NCBI RefSeq assembly: GCF_017377795.1
Contig: NZ_JAFRDR010000003.1
Location: forward strand, 496,001-560,000
Length of the DNA: 64,000 nt
Origin: Williamsia soli
GTDB lineage: Bacteria > Actinomycetota > Actinomycetes > Mycobacteriales > Mycobacteriaceae
Direction of reading: 5' to 3'
Position 1 is the first letter of the stretch. Each line of letters starts with the position of its first letter. A program made the position numbers and the translations under genes. The notes under the pieces are model-generated. The model did no database searches and was not told the DNA's origin. It worked only from the letters and a program-made list of their open reading frames with translations. Shown in pieces: positions 17,947 to 26,860 of the stretch.

Positions 17947-18465
17947 CTATCCGGGCCCGACCTGTTGCAACCCGGCAAGCAGCCAATTTCCGTCGACCTT
18001 ACGCATGTCCGCCCAGCGAGTGACAGCCACCACCTCCGGCTCGGCACGTGCAGCAGGTAACACAATGCTCTGGTTCACGAAAACCAGCACCCGCGCGGCA
18101 TCCTTGCTCATCCGGTTCACCGCGGTGGCCAGCACCCGACCCGTCATCACGACCTTCGATTCCACCGCGGTCGGCAACACCACCGCGGGCCCCTGGCTGC
18201 GGAACTCGAGAAGAAGCCGCCCGGTGAGTTTGGTCCCGACGGTCCGCTGCTGCGCGGTCAGCGAATCCGGGCCGAAGGTCATCAGGGAGCCGACCGCGTC
18301 GGCGGTGGCCAGCTGGACCTCTTGTCGCGCATCCTCATCGGCCCGGCCGGGGGCGGCCGGCCCCATGAAACCCACCACCGAGATGGCGATCAGCACCACC
18401 AACACGATCGTCAGGATCGGCCCCGCCACAGCGGGTCTGGTCAGGTTCTCCCCGGTGGCGCTCAT
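17947..18465 (-). CDS. Mce-associated-type membrane protein (fourth of cassette)
   Basis: 172-residue protein with one N-terminal transmembrane helix (PILTIVLVVLIAISVVGFM) and an extracytoplasmic domain of the SnoaL/NTF2-like type seen in Mce-associated (Mam) proteins, ending KVDGNWLLAGLQQV. The start overlaps the previous stop by ATGA. Mam proteins stabilise Mce lipid or sterol importers. No mce genes lie in this window, so its partner complex is remote or unknown. Confidence 0.65.
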   Translation of the reverse strand: MSATGENLTRPAVAGPILTIVLVVLIAISVVGFMGPAAPGRADEDARQEVQLATADAVGSLMTFGPDSLTAQQRTVGTKLTGRLLLEFRSQGPAVVLPTAVESKVVMTGRVLATAVNRMSKDAARVLVFVNQSIVLPAARAEPEVVAVTRWADMRKVDGNWLLAGLQQVGPG

Positions 18466-19088
18466 TGCAGCTGCGTCCGATCCATCTTCCAGCGGCCGTC
18501 GACCTCTTTCATCGTGACCAGCAACGCGACCCGACTCTGAGCCGGGTCGGCTCCCAGCACGGTCGGATTGGTGCCCTCGGCAACCACGAGGACGTCGGCC
18601 GAGTCGTCGGTGGCCTCGCCGACGATGCCTGCGGAGAGCACCTGCCCGGTGCTCGGCACCCGCAGCCCGCCGATGACGTCCATCAACTCGATTCGTGCGT
18701 TCTCTAGGCGTTCGCGTTGCGGGCCGGTGGTGACCTCCAACGCACCGTCCACGAACTCCTCAGCCCGCGCCGGATCGATGGTGAGCAGGGTTGTCACCGC
18801 GGAACGCGTGTCCGCCAGGACATCCGCATCGCGGGCGCGGTCCGACACCGCGCCGCGATGCATGGCGATGAGGACGATCGCGGCGACCAGGGCTGCCACG
18901 CACACCACCGCACAGCCGCTTGTCACCGCTATCACCGCACGCCGACGCCCGACCGCACGGGCCGCCCACGCCTGCTCCGCCGCCACGCTCGCGCGCTCGG
19001 CGTCGACACGGGCCTCCGCGACCCGCTCGCGCGCTGCCAGCAACCGCCGCGACGAGGCAGCCGACGACTCATCCTCGCCTGCGCTCAC
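18462..19088 (-). CDS. Mce-associated-type membrane protein (third of cassette)
   Basis: 208 residues. An N-terminal charged, alanine-rich helix (residues 10-45, probably coiled coil) is followed by one transmembrane segment (AVVCVAALVAAIVLIAM) and an outer domain ending LLVTMKEVDGRWKMDRTQLQ, the WKxD-like ending common in Mam proteins. I set the start at GTG 19088, overlapping the previous stop as GTGA; the frame is open far upstream, but that part is antisense-like and overlaps the preceding gene. Confidence 0.65.
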   Translation of the reverse strand: MSAGEDESSAASSRRLLAARERVAEARVDAERASVAAEQAWAARAVGRRRAVIAVTSGCAVVCVAALVAAIVLIAMHRGAVSDRARDADVLADTRSAVTTLLTIDPARAEEFVDGALEVTTGPQRERLENARIELMDVIGGLRVPSTGQVLSAGIVGEATDDSADVLVVAEGTNPTVLGADPAQSRVALLVTMKEVDGRWKMDRTQLQ

Positions 19089-19564
19089 AGCACCTCGTCC
19101 GCCCTGGCGATCTTCCAGTCCCCGCCGGATCGTTCGAACCTGACGTCCAGAACCTTGGTGTAGGCGACGGATTCGGCACCGGGCCGCTCTTCGGTCACCG
19201 CTGCCGACACCACGGTGTCGACATGGTCCGCCGCAACCGACGCGATCGACGTGTGCACCGGCCTCCACGTCACGGTCACCGCCTGGGTCGGGGCGGTCGG
19301 CGAGTCGAGCAGCTGCCCGTACTCCCGGGCGAACTCGTCGGTCACCACGGCCAGCGCCCGCCGGCGCTGCGATTCGGTCTCGCCCGGGTCCGAGGAGAAC
19401 AGCTCCGACACAGCCGGTCCCGCCAGCTCGAGTACCTCGGAACGGTTGGTGGCCAATTCTTCGTCGCCTCGATGGAGCTGCCAGGCCGCCATCAGAGCGA
19501 CCGCGCAGACGACGACCACCACCAGATTCGCCAGATACCAGCACCACATGCGTCGCGCGGTCAC
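19085..19564 (-). CDS. Mce-associated-type membrane protein (second of cassette)
   Basis: 159 residues with a short cytoplasmic start, one transmembrane helix (NLVVVVVCAVALMAAW) and an outer domain ending FERSGGDWKIARADEVL. The GTG start overlaps the stop of the first cassette gene (GTGA). All four cassette proteins share this plan, one anchor plus one NTF2-like domain, although their sequences differ widely, as is usual for Mam proteins. Confidence 0.65.
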   Translation of the reverse strand: MTARRMWCWYLANLVVVVVCAVALMAAWQLHRGDEELATNRSEVLELAGPAVSELFSSDPGETESQRRRALAVVTDEFAREYGQLLDSPTAPTQAVTVTWRPVHTSIASVAADHVDTVVSAAVTEERPGAESVAYTKVLDVRFERSGGDWKIARADEVL

Positions 19565-20190
19565 GGGTAGAACTCCAGGGCCGAGATCTTCAGGGCACCC
19601 TCGTCGGGCACCATGTCGACCTGTAATCGGAAGCGTTGCACCGCGGGAACCTGCGTCTGGTCGTCGAGACCGGTCCTCACCTCGATCGCCGCGGTGACGA
19701 GCAGTGTCGCGCGCTCACCTGACCTCGACGAGATCCCGACACCGTCGACAGTCCCTGTCGAGACCGTGCCGATCTTCTGGACGAATGCCGTGAACGCGTC
19801 GGTGGATTGGGCGAACTCGTCCCCGAACCTGCCGGTGGCGCCCGCGCGGATCTGCCTGGCGCGCTTGCCACCGTCGCCCGCGTCGGGCGTCAGCAACACC
19901 TCGACCCGCTCGGCGGCGGCCTGCATGTACTGGGCGTCGGTGAACCCGCGGTCGGTGTGGGCGTATCGATATCCGCCGATGGCTGCGACGACTGCCGCGA
20001 TCAGGACTGCGACCACCAGACCCGTGAGCCACCGCGGGCGGGTATCCGGCTCGCGCTCGCCCAGTTCGGTCTCCAAGGCGGCCAGTTCGCGCTCGGCGGC
20101 CCGCAGGTGCGCACGGGCAGCCTTGTCCGTGGCGATCAGGGCGCGTTGCTCCCCGGATACGGCAGGGCGCAGTGCGCGGACGTTCAGCAC
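19561..20190 (-). CDS. Mce-associated-type membrane protein (first of cassette)
   Basis: 209 residues. An N-terminal helical region rich in Ala, Arg and Glu (residues 15-48) precedes one transmembrane segment (LTGLVVAVLIAAVVAAIGGY). The outer domain covers residues 75-209. A GTG start stands 14 bases downstream of a KstR-type box, which suggests that the four-gene cassette is induced with sterol catabolism, as are mce4 and its associated genes. Function in Mce4 sterol import is an inference from the family and the box. Confidence 0.65.
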   Translation of the reverse strand: MLNVRALRPAVSGEQRALIATDKAARAHLRAAERELAALETELGEREPDTRPRWLTGLVVAVLIAAVVAAIGGYRYAHTDRGFTDAQYMQAAAERVEVLLTPDAGDGGKRARQIRAGATGRFGDEFAQSTDAFTAFVQKIGTVSTGTVDGVGISSRSGERATLLVTAAIEVRTGLDDQTQVPAVQRFRLQVDMVPDEGALKISALEFYP

Positions 20191-20203
20191 CGGTACAGCC
20201 TAG

Positions 20204-20217
20204 TAGAACACGTTCAG
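20204..20217 (-). promoter_or_regulatory. KstR-type operator before the Mce-associated cassette
   Basis: TAGAACACGTTCAG carries the AAC-N2-GTT core and one of the two outer consensus bases, and its reverse complement has the AACGTGTT core also seen at 14871. It ends 14 bases before the GTG start at 20190. Confidence 0.68.
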
Positions 20218-20339
20218 TGAATCGGTGAACCCGTCCGTCCGGCACAAGGGCGTGTAAAGAAACGATTTGTCGCTAACCGCGCCGAATCGCGCCTGCGATG
20301 GTTACATGGTTTTCCACCACACTGATTCGGAGGTCCTCG

Positions 20340-20417
20340 ATGGCCACTCACCCGACACTGGCTGGTTCGCCGCCTGCGAATCCGGTGTCGCGCCCGGCAG
20401 ATACCGCGCGACCATGA
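20340..20417 (+). CDS. Short upstream ORF, possible coupled leader peptide
   Basis: 25 codons starting at ATG 20340, six bases after a strong GGAGG (20329-20333), and ending in a TGA that overlaps the ATG of the stress protein gene (ATGA at 20414-20417). It encodes MATHPTLAGSPPANPVSRPA plus five residues, proline-rich and without a known domain. Because the stress protein gene has no equally good site of its own, its ribosomes probably arrive by re-initiation from this ORF. Alternatively it is the original N terminus cut off by a one-base frameshift. Confidence 0.5.
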   Translation: MATHPTLAGSPPANPVSRPADTARP

Positions 20418-21286
20418 GTGTCATCGTCGGGTACCAGCCCGGCCGGGGTGGTGATGAAGCGGTCGAACTCGGAGCCAGCCTGGCAATCGCACTGTCCACC
20501 AATCTGGTCATGGTCATCGCGACACCGAAACCGTGGACGACCCCATCCCTGGCGCGGGTGGACGCTGAATTCAGTGCATACGCCCGACGGTACGGCGACG
20601 ACGCCGAGGCTGCCGCCCGCGCGCATCTGGCCCTGCGTGCTCCGCACACCGAGGTGACCTACCTCCGGGTCAGCGAGCGGTCGGTGTCCAAGTCGATCCA
20701 GAAGGTACTCACCGAGCACGACGGGGAAATCCTCGTCCTGGGTACCACCCACGGGTCCGACGACGGCCGGATGTCCTTGGGCGTGACGACCAGTCGACTG
20801 ATGCACTCGAGCTCCATCCCGCTGGCGCTGGCGCCCAAGGGATACAGGTGCGCCCGTATCACGGGCGTCACCTGTGCGTATTCAGGCGACGACCACAGCG
20901 AAGACGTGGTCACGTCAGCCAAGGCGCTCGCCGCCCGGATGGGTGTTCCGTTGCGGGTGGCCACATTCGGCGTCACACCCGCGGACATGTTCCCACCCGA
21001 GGTCGGTTTCGACGTCGAACGCAGCGTGTTGGAGGCGTGGAAGGAACAGATGACCGCATCGATGCAGAAGTTGGTGTCAGACAAAATCATCGATGACGGT
21101 GTTCCGACGAAGATCAGCACCGGCAACGACTGGGACGCCGCATTCGACGCCATCGAGTGGTCCGACGGTGAGGTGCTGGCGATCGGCACCACGCCACGAG
21201 ACGCGATCAAGCGGGTGTTCTTGGGCTCGAGGGCGGCGAAAATCGTTGCCTCCGCAACTGTTCCGGCAATAATCTTCCCAGGCTGA
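20414..21286 (+). CDS. Universal stress protein with two UspA domains
   Basis: 290 residues with two tandem Usp domains. Domain 1 begins MSVIVGYQPGRGGDEAVELG and ends with an ATP-binding-like loop (LGTTHGSDDGRMSLGVTTSRLMHSSSIPLALAP). Domain 2 starts ITGVTCAYSGDDHSEDVV and ends GTTPRDAIKRVFLGSRAAKIVASATVPAIIF. I used ATG 20414 since it opens directly with the first beta strand; an open frame upstream lacks support. The permease gene follows 9 bases later, so the Usp may sense or regulate that transporter, an arrangement also found as fusions in other bacteria. Confidence 0.82.
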   Translation: MSVIVGYQPGRGGDEAVELGASLAIALSTNLVMVIATPKPWTTPSLARVDAEFSAYARRYGDDAEAAARAHLALRAPHTEVTYLRVSERSVSKSIQKVLTEHDGEILVLGTTHGSDDGRMSLGVTTSRLMHSSSIPLALAPKGYRCARITGVTCAYSGDDHSEDVVTSAKALAARMGVPLRVATFGVTPADMFPPEVGFDVERSVLEAWKEQMTASMQKLVSDKIIDDGVPTKISTGNDWDAAFDAIEWSDGEVLAIGTTPRDAIKRVFLGSRAAKIVASATVPAIIFPG

Positions 21287-21295
21287 GGTGTCCAC

Positions 21296-22813
21296 ATGGA
21301 TTTGAGCAAAGACCCGGCGCAGCAGCCCGGCGCACTGAACACGAAAACCCTCTTCCGGCGAAAGCCGATTCCGAAAGGCGACGAAGCCGAGGCCGACACC
21401 GGCCTCGAGCGCACGATCACCACCACACAGCTGGCCTGTTTCGGTATCGGTGCCACCATCGGCACCGGCATCTTCTTTGTGATGAGCGTGGCCGTGCCGG
21501 ACGCGGGCCCATCGGTGGTCGTGGCGTTCATCGTCGCCGGCATCGCCGCCGGACTGGCAGCAATCTGCTATGCCGAGATGGCGTCTTCGGTACCGGTCTC
21601 GGGCTCGACGTACTCGTACGCCTACGCCACGCTCGGCGAGATCGTCGCAATGGCGGTGGCCGCGTGCCTGCTCTTGGAATACGGGGTGTCGACGGCGGCT
21701 GTCGCGGTGGGCTGGAGTGAGTACCTCAACGCACTGCTCGGCTATCTGCACATCCCGCAGATCCCGCAGGCCCTGAGTGCCGCACCCTGGGACGACAATT
21801 CCGGGTGGGTCAATCTGCCCGCCATCATCCTGGTCGGACTATGTGCACTGTTGCTGATCCGCGGCGCCAGCGAATCAGCGAAGGCCAACTTCGTGATGGT
21901 CGCGATCAAGCTCGCCGTACTCGCCATGTTCATCGGAATCGCCTTCGTGGGTTTCAATGCCGACAACCTCAGCCCGTTCTTCCTCCACGGGGCGGACGGC
22001 GTGACCGTCGCCGCCGGAGTGATCTTCTTCTCGTTCATCGGCCTCGACGCGGTGTCGACGGCCGGCGAGGAGGTCAAGGATCCCCAGCGGACGATGCCGC
22101 GGGCGCTGATCGCTGCCCTGGTCACCGTTGTCCTCGTCTACGTCTTGGTGGCGCTGGCCGCTGTCGGCGCCCAGACCGCCGCAGATTTCGAGGGACAGGA
22201 AGCCGGACTCGCCGCGATCCTCGAAGAGGTGACCGGCCAGACCTGGCCATCGATGGTGCTGTCCCTGGGAGCGGTCATCTCGATCTTCTCGGTGACCCTG
22301 GTGACCCTCTACGGACAGACCCGCATCCTGTTCGCGATGGGCCGCGACGGCATGCTCCCCAGGTTCTTCACCCGGGTCAACGCCCGCACGCTGACGCCGG
22401 TGAACAACACCGTCGTCGTCGCGGTCATCGTTGCGTTGCTCGCGGGATTCGTTCCGCTGGACTACCTGATCGACATGGTGTCCATCGGCACGCTGACAGC
22501 GTTCAGCGTCGTCAGCCTGGGGGTGATCCTCCTGCGGCGTCGCGAGCCCGATCTCTACCGGCCGTTCAAGGTGCCGTTCTATCCGGTCACACCCGTCCTC
22601 GCGATCGCGGCATGTATCTACATCCTGTACGGATTGCACTGGTACACCTACGTGTTCTTCTTGCTGTGGGTGTCGGTGGTGCTCGTGTACTACCTGGTCT
22701 ACGGACGTAAACACTCACTGCTGAACGTCACGTCCGACCCCCTCGGCGGCGCCGCGACCATTCCGGGCCACGGCGCACCACCGGGTCAGTCGCCCCCCGA
22801 TCGATCCCCGTAG
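21296..22813 (+). CDS. APC-family amino acid permease (cationic amino acid transporter type)
   Basis: Twelve or more transmembrane segments in 505 residues, with the APC opening motif GIGATIGTGIFFVMSVAV in the first broken helix and the family block FFSFIGLDAVSTAGEEVKDPQRTMP near residue 248. The layout and the YSYAYATLGEIVA region resemble the bacterial cationic amino acid transporter group (YfnA/CAT). Ends with a proline-rich cytoplasmic tail. It is co-transcribed with the stress protein gene and its stop is two bases from the stop of the convergent STAND gene. Confidence 0.88.
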   Translation: MDLSKDPAQQPGALNTKTLFRRKPIPKGDEAEADTGLERTITTTQLACFGIGATIGTGIFFVMSVAVPDAGPSVVVAFIVAGIAAGLAAICYAEMASSVPVSGSTYSYAYATLGEIVAMAVAACLLLEYGVSTAAVAVGWSEYLNALLGYLHIPQIPQALSAAPWDDNSGWVNLPAIILVGLCALLLIRGASESAKANFVMVAIKLAVLAMFIGIAFVGFNADNLSPFFLHGADGVTVAAGVIFFSFIGLDAVSTAGEEVKDPQRTMPRALIAALVTVVLVYVLVALAAVGAQTAADFEGQEAGLAAILEEVTGQTWPSMVLSLGAVISIFSVTLVTLYGQTRILFAMGRDGMLPRFFTRVNARTLTPVNNTVVVAVIVALLAGFVPLDYLIDMVSIGTLTAFSVVSLGVILLRRREPDLYRPFKVPFYPVTPVLAIAACIYILYGLHWYTYVFFLLWVSVVLVYYLVYGRKHSLLNVTSDPLGGAATIPGHGAPPGQSPPDRSP

Positions 22814-22814
22814 G

Positions 22815-25800
22815 TCACCCGCCACAGGGCGGTTCGTAGGGACTGGCCGGAAGATACTGTCGCCATTCGGCTTCGGTGATCTGGTCACCGGCCTCGCTGC
22901 AGGCCCTGGACAGCATCAGATCGGTGTCCACCGTCCAGGACATCACCGCACCGCCGTCCCCGGCGGCCAGGACAGTGCGGTCGTCGTCGGCGAACCGGAC
23001 GTCGAACACCTTCCCACCGAACGCCCTGAGCACCACCAGGAGGTCGGGACGGCGTTGATCGGAGACATCCCACGTCCAGATCTCACCGGCGCCGCCCCCG
23101 ACCACGATCGTTTCTCCATCGGATGAATAGGCACCGCTGTAAATCTGACCGACCGGACCCGACAGTCGGGCGGTGATCTCAGGACTGCGGCGACGGGTGA
23201 TGTCGATGGTGGCGAGTTCCTTGGTCGACGACGTCACCAACAGCGCGTCGCCGTCTGGCCGAAAACGGACCGAGAGGGCGGCGGTGTCGAAGACCTCGAT
23301 CGCCGTCAGCTGCTGCGGCCGCGTCGGATCGGTGAGGTCGTACACCGACACCGATCCGCCCGGGGTCGCGAAGGCGACCGATTTCCCGTCCGGGCTGAGC
23401 GACGCCCAGGTCACGCCCTCGCCCACCTCGATACTCGAGACGACTCTCGGGGCAGCCAGGTCGGACACGTCGATGACCGGCAGCCAATTCGACTCGAGAC
23501 CGCCGGTCACCGCGATTGCGGTGTCCTCGTTGATGTCGACGGTCTCGTTCAACGTCTGCAGGGCTCGCACTCCCGGGCCGAGGAGTTTCGGTTCCCCGGG
23601 ATCGGAGTAGTCCGCGAAGTAGATCGTGCCGTCAGCAGATCCCAGTGCGGCCAGCCGACCGGTCGCCGAGACACCGATTGCTCCGGAGAACGAAGCATCC
23701 GGCGGCGGCACGAGCTCGGGCCCGACCCTGACTAGGTTCGGGCCATCCGAGACGCGCAACCGGGTGACCTCTCCCGACGGCCCACTGCCGGCAAGGATGT
23801 CTGGGCTTCGGGAGCCTGCCGGTATCTGGAAGATGGTCTCCGGTCCCAAGCGGATCACGGGATACGTCCTGCGCCACGCGGTGACGACCCCGTCGTCGGC
23901 CGTGGCGACGACCTCACCGTCGACGTACACGACGGACGTGAACGTCGACGGCCCGTGCCAGATGCGAGCCGCGTCAGGATCCGAGGCGCGCAGGTCGAAC
24001 TCGCGGACGGTGTTGTCCGACCCCGCTGCTGCGAGCCGACTGCCGTCGTCGCTGATGCTGATGCCGTTGACGTAGTTCCCGAATCCTTCGATGGTCCGCA
24101 CCAGAGACGAGCCACCGCCGGTGATCAGCGCATAGAACTGCACCTGGTGACTTTTCAGTCCCATCGCAAGTTCTCCGGTCGGAGCGAACACCAGACTCAG
24201 GGCCTGCTGGTTGTCGGCCCACTGGTTCAGCTCGATGGGCGGCAGTGGCACCAGGCCCGATCCCGAGACCGTCCACAGATCGACGCGTCGTGCCACGCTG
24301 CTCGTGGCGAGTACCGAACCGTCACGCGAGAAGGCGACAGCCTGCCCGGTCCCGGCGACGTTCGGCATGGTCGCGGCCACCCAGTTCGCACCTTCGCGCT
24401 GCCAGCCCAACACACCGACCTGCTCCACGGCGGCCGCGAGCGTCCTGCCGTCGGGGCTGAGCGCCACCCCGTTCACCGGCTGGCCGGTCGGCAGCACCGC
24501 CGCGCGGATCGGTGTCAGCGGATCGCGGATGTCCCACACCTCCACCGCGGCACGCCCCCCGAGCACGAGGGTGTTCGAGTCAGCACTGAACGACAGAGCA
24601 CGTAGTGCCTCGTTGGAGTCGTGGCCGCCGAAATCACCGAGCCGGTGCGCAAGCCCGCCCAGCACCACGGGACCGGTCGCCCCTGGCGCCGTGGTGTAGA
24701 GGGTGACGCGATTGCCGGCATCTGCCATGGCCAGCAGTCCACGCCCGGGACTGTAGGCGACCTTGACCGGACCCACCGGGCCGAGGAACCGGGCGGGGGT
24801 GGCGATCGCGCTGTTGTCGATCAGGTTGGACCGCGCCTCCAAGGTCGGTGACGTGCGATAGGCGATCATCGCCAACTGCCGGGCGAGAGCCGGATCGCGC
24901 TCGGTGAGTTCGCCCGACTGCACTGCGAGTTGTCGGCTCAGGGCCTGTCTCTGGAGCTGCTCGGCCCGATTCCGCTCCTCGACCGCGTCTCCGCGTGCGA
25001 TCACCGCGAACGTCGCGGCGAGCGCAGCGACCAGCGCCACCACGGCGACGCCGAAGGCGGTTCGCCGCAGTTGCCGCACCCGGCGCCGCTCACCCGCCTC
25101 GAGCCTGTCCTGCTCTTCATTGCTCGCGCGCAGGAATTCCGATTCGGCGCTCGTCAGTCGCGGTTCATCTCGCTCGCCCGGGATGGAGTCGTTGACCATG
25201 CCGAGCCAGGCGCCGCGGATCAGCAGTTCGTCGGCGCGGTCACCCGACTCCCACAAGGTGAACGCTTGCCGGAAGCGTTTGTGCATCAACAACCGAGCAC
25301 GATCACCATCGATCCACTGCTGGAGTCTGGGCCAGGCGGTCAGCAGGGCCTCGTGGGTCACCTCCGCGTAGTCGGCGTCGACACTGACCAGCCGCGCCGC
25401 CGCGAACCGTTCGAGCACCTCGACGGCCCGCGCGGTCTGTGGGCTCAGCTCTGCCTGCGAATCCCTGCCCGGCACCGGGTCGGCGATCGCGATACCGAGC
25501 GCCTCGAGCGGTGCCTTCCGTCGACTGACCCAGTCGTCGTCGACGTTGACCATGGCGAGGAGCTGGCGCCTGGCGAGATCACGCTCCGCGTCGTCGAGAT
25601 CGGAGTAGACCGCTTCGGCGGTGCGCTCGACGGCGCCGCTGATGCGGCCGGTGGCGAGATAGTCGGCGACGGTGAGCCGGCGACGATCCGAGTGCGACCA
25701 GGTCGCCAACAGCGCGTGCGAGAGCATCGGCAATGCGGTGGCTCCGGAATACCCCGCGGCTGGAGCCACGTCGGCCAGCAGCAGCTCGACCAGATCGTCG

Positions 25801-26678
25801 TCGATGTCCAATCCTGCCCTGCGGGCCGGCCCGGTGATCACCTCACGGAGCTGGTCGACGTCCATCGCCGCCACCACCACCTGCGAATGCTGCAGGACCT
25901 CGACCAGGAATGGCACCGCCGAGACCCGCGCGTAGTAGTCGGCGCGCAGCACACCGACGACCACTGCCCCGGGACCACCACTGTCGGCGACCAATTCCGT
26001 CACGGCCTCCAGAAACTTCTCCCGGGCCACCGCGGGAGCCAACGTCCAGAGCTCCTCGAGTTGATCGACGACAACGAGCAGCGGCCCGTCTCCGTCGCCG
26101 GTCCCGTCCGCAACGACCGAGGCGAGAGCCGCGACAGGATCTGTTCCGGGCACCATCAGGGTCGACCGCCAACCCGCCAGCGACGCGCTCCCCACCGAGG
26201 GAAGCAGACCGGCGCGGACCACCGACGATTTGCCGGCGCCCGACGGCCCCACCACGATCACCATGCGCCGACGGGGATCCCTGCTCGATGCTGCCGACGA
26301 GACAGCGTCGACGAGGCGGTCGGTCACATCTTCTCGGCCGAAAAACCACTCTCTGTCATCGATCTGAAATGACTCGAATCCGCGATAAGGCGTCGGGGCG
26401 ATTTCCGAACGGGTCGATACTTTTCGACGCGCCCGCCGTACCGCGGACCACCAGACATCGGTGTCGGAATCATCCACCCCGCACGTTCTGAGCACGGCGA
26501 AAAACATTTCTTTACTGGCGGCGGTCGGCGCGTGATTGCCGGCCAGCCATCCGCTCACCGTTCCGAGCAGGGCGTCGGATTGCTCGACCAATTCCCTGAC
26601 CGTGAGACCGGCATTCTCGCGAAGTTCGGTGAGTGCCCGGCCCAGGTCCTCCCGTGTCTGAACTGTTTCCGCATACAT
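22815..26678 (-). CDS. HTH-STAND NTPase with transmembrane helix and C-terminal beta-propeller repeats
   Basis: 1287 residues in four parts. Residues 8-75 are an XRE-like helix-turn-helix (LTVRELVEQSDALLGTVSGWL). Residues 98-500 form an nSTAND1-type NTPase: entry motif PYRGFESFQIDDREWFFGRE, Walker A GPSGAGKSS near residue 144, Walker B LLVVVDQLEELW near residue 200, and a winged helix carrying VTHEALLTAWPRLQQWI. One transmembrane helix lies near 545-565 (AFGVAVVALVAALAATFAV). The last 650 residues are WD40/quinoprotein-like repeats (LSFSADSNTLVLGG, ALSPDGRTLAA, SISDDGSRLAAAGSDNTV, ASLSPDGKSVAFA). Such proteins switch on ligand binding. The target is unknown; signalling or antiphage roles are both possible. 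It is divergent from a small LuxR-type regulator. Confidence 0.85.
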   Translation of the reverse strand: MYAETVQTREDLGRALTELRENAGLTVRELVEQSDALLGTVSGWLAGNHAPTAASKEMFFAVLRTCGVDDSDTDVWWSAVRRARRKVSTRSEIAPTPYRGFESFQIDDREWFFGREDVTDRLVDAVSSAASSRDPRRRMVIVVGPSGAGKSSVVRAGLLPSVGSASLAGWRSTLMVPGTDPVAALASVVADGTGDGDGPLLVVVDQLEELWTLAPAVAREKFLEAVTELVADSGGPGAVVVGVLRADYYARVSAVPFLVEVLQHSQVVVAAMDVDQLREVITGPARRAGLDIDDDLVELLLADVAPAAGYSGATALPMLSHALLATWSHSDRRRLTVADYLATGRISGAVERTAEAVYSDLDDAERDLARRQLLAMVNVDDDWVSRRKAPLEALGIAIADPVPGRDSQAELSPQTARAVEVLERFAAARLVSVDADYAEVTHEALLTAWPRLQQWIDGDRARLLMHKRFRQAFTLWESGDRADELLIRGAWLGMVNDSIPGERDEPRLTSAESEFLRASNEEQDRLEAGERRRVRQLRRTAFGVAVVALVAALAATFAVIARGDAVEERNRAEQLQRQALSRQLAVQSGELTERDPALARQLAMIAYRTSPTLEARSNLIDNSAIATPARFLGPVGPVKVAYSPGRGLLAMADAGNRVTLYTTAPGATGPVVLGGLAHRLGDFGGHDSNEALRALSFSADSNTLVLGGRAAVEVWDIRDPLTPIRAAVLPTGQPVNGVALSPDGRTLAAAVEQVGVLGWQREGANWVAATMPNVAGTGQAVAFSRDGSVLATSSVARRVDLWTVSGSGLVPLPPIELNQWADNQQALSLVFAPTGELAMGLKSHQVQFYALITGGGSSLVRTIEGFGNYVNGISISDDGSRLAAAGSDNTVREFDLRASDPDAARIWHGPSTFTSVVYVDGEVVATADDGVVTAWRRTYPVIRLGPETIFQIPAGSRSPDILAGSGPSGEVTRLRVSDGPNLVRVGPELVPPPDASFSGAIGVSATGRLAALGSADGTIYFADYSDPGEPKLLGPGVRALQTLNETVDINEDTAIAVTGGLESNWLPVIDVSDLAAPRVVSSIEVGEGVTWASLSPDGKSVAFATPGGSVSVYDLTDPTRPQQLTAIEVFDTAALSVRFRPDGDALLVTSSTKELATIDITRRRSPEITARLSGPVGQIYSGAYSSDGETIVVGGGAGEIWTWDVSDQRRPDLLVVLRAFGGKVFDVRFADDDRTVLAAGDGGAVMSWTVDTDLMLSRACSEAGDQITEAEWRQYLPASPYEPPCGG

Positions 26679-26860
26679 GCGATACCAATCCCGTCTGGCG
26701 ATCTTCCTCGTTGAACAGCCACTTCGCTGTACGGATTCCGTATCGACTTGCCCCGATACGCCACTTCAGGTGGCGATCGTTTCCTGATCCTGGAAATGAT
26801 AGACAGGTCCGCTTGTGCGGCAATGACACGCCTGGGTCGATAGGCGAAGGGGAGCTTCAA

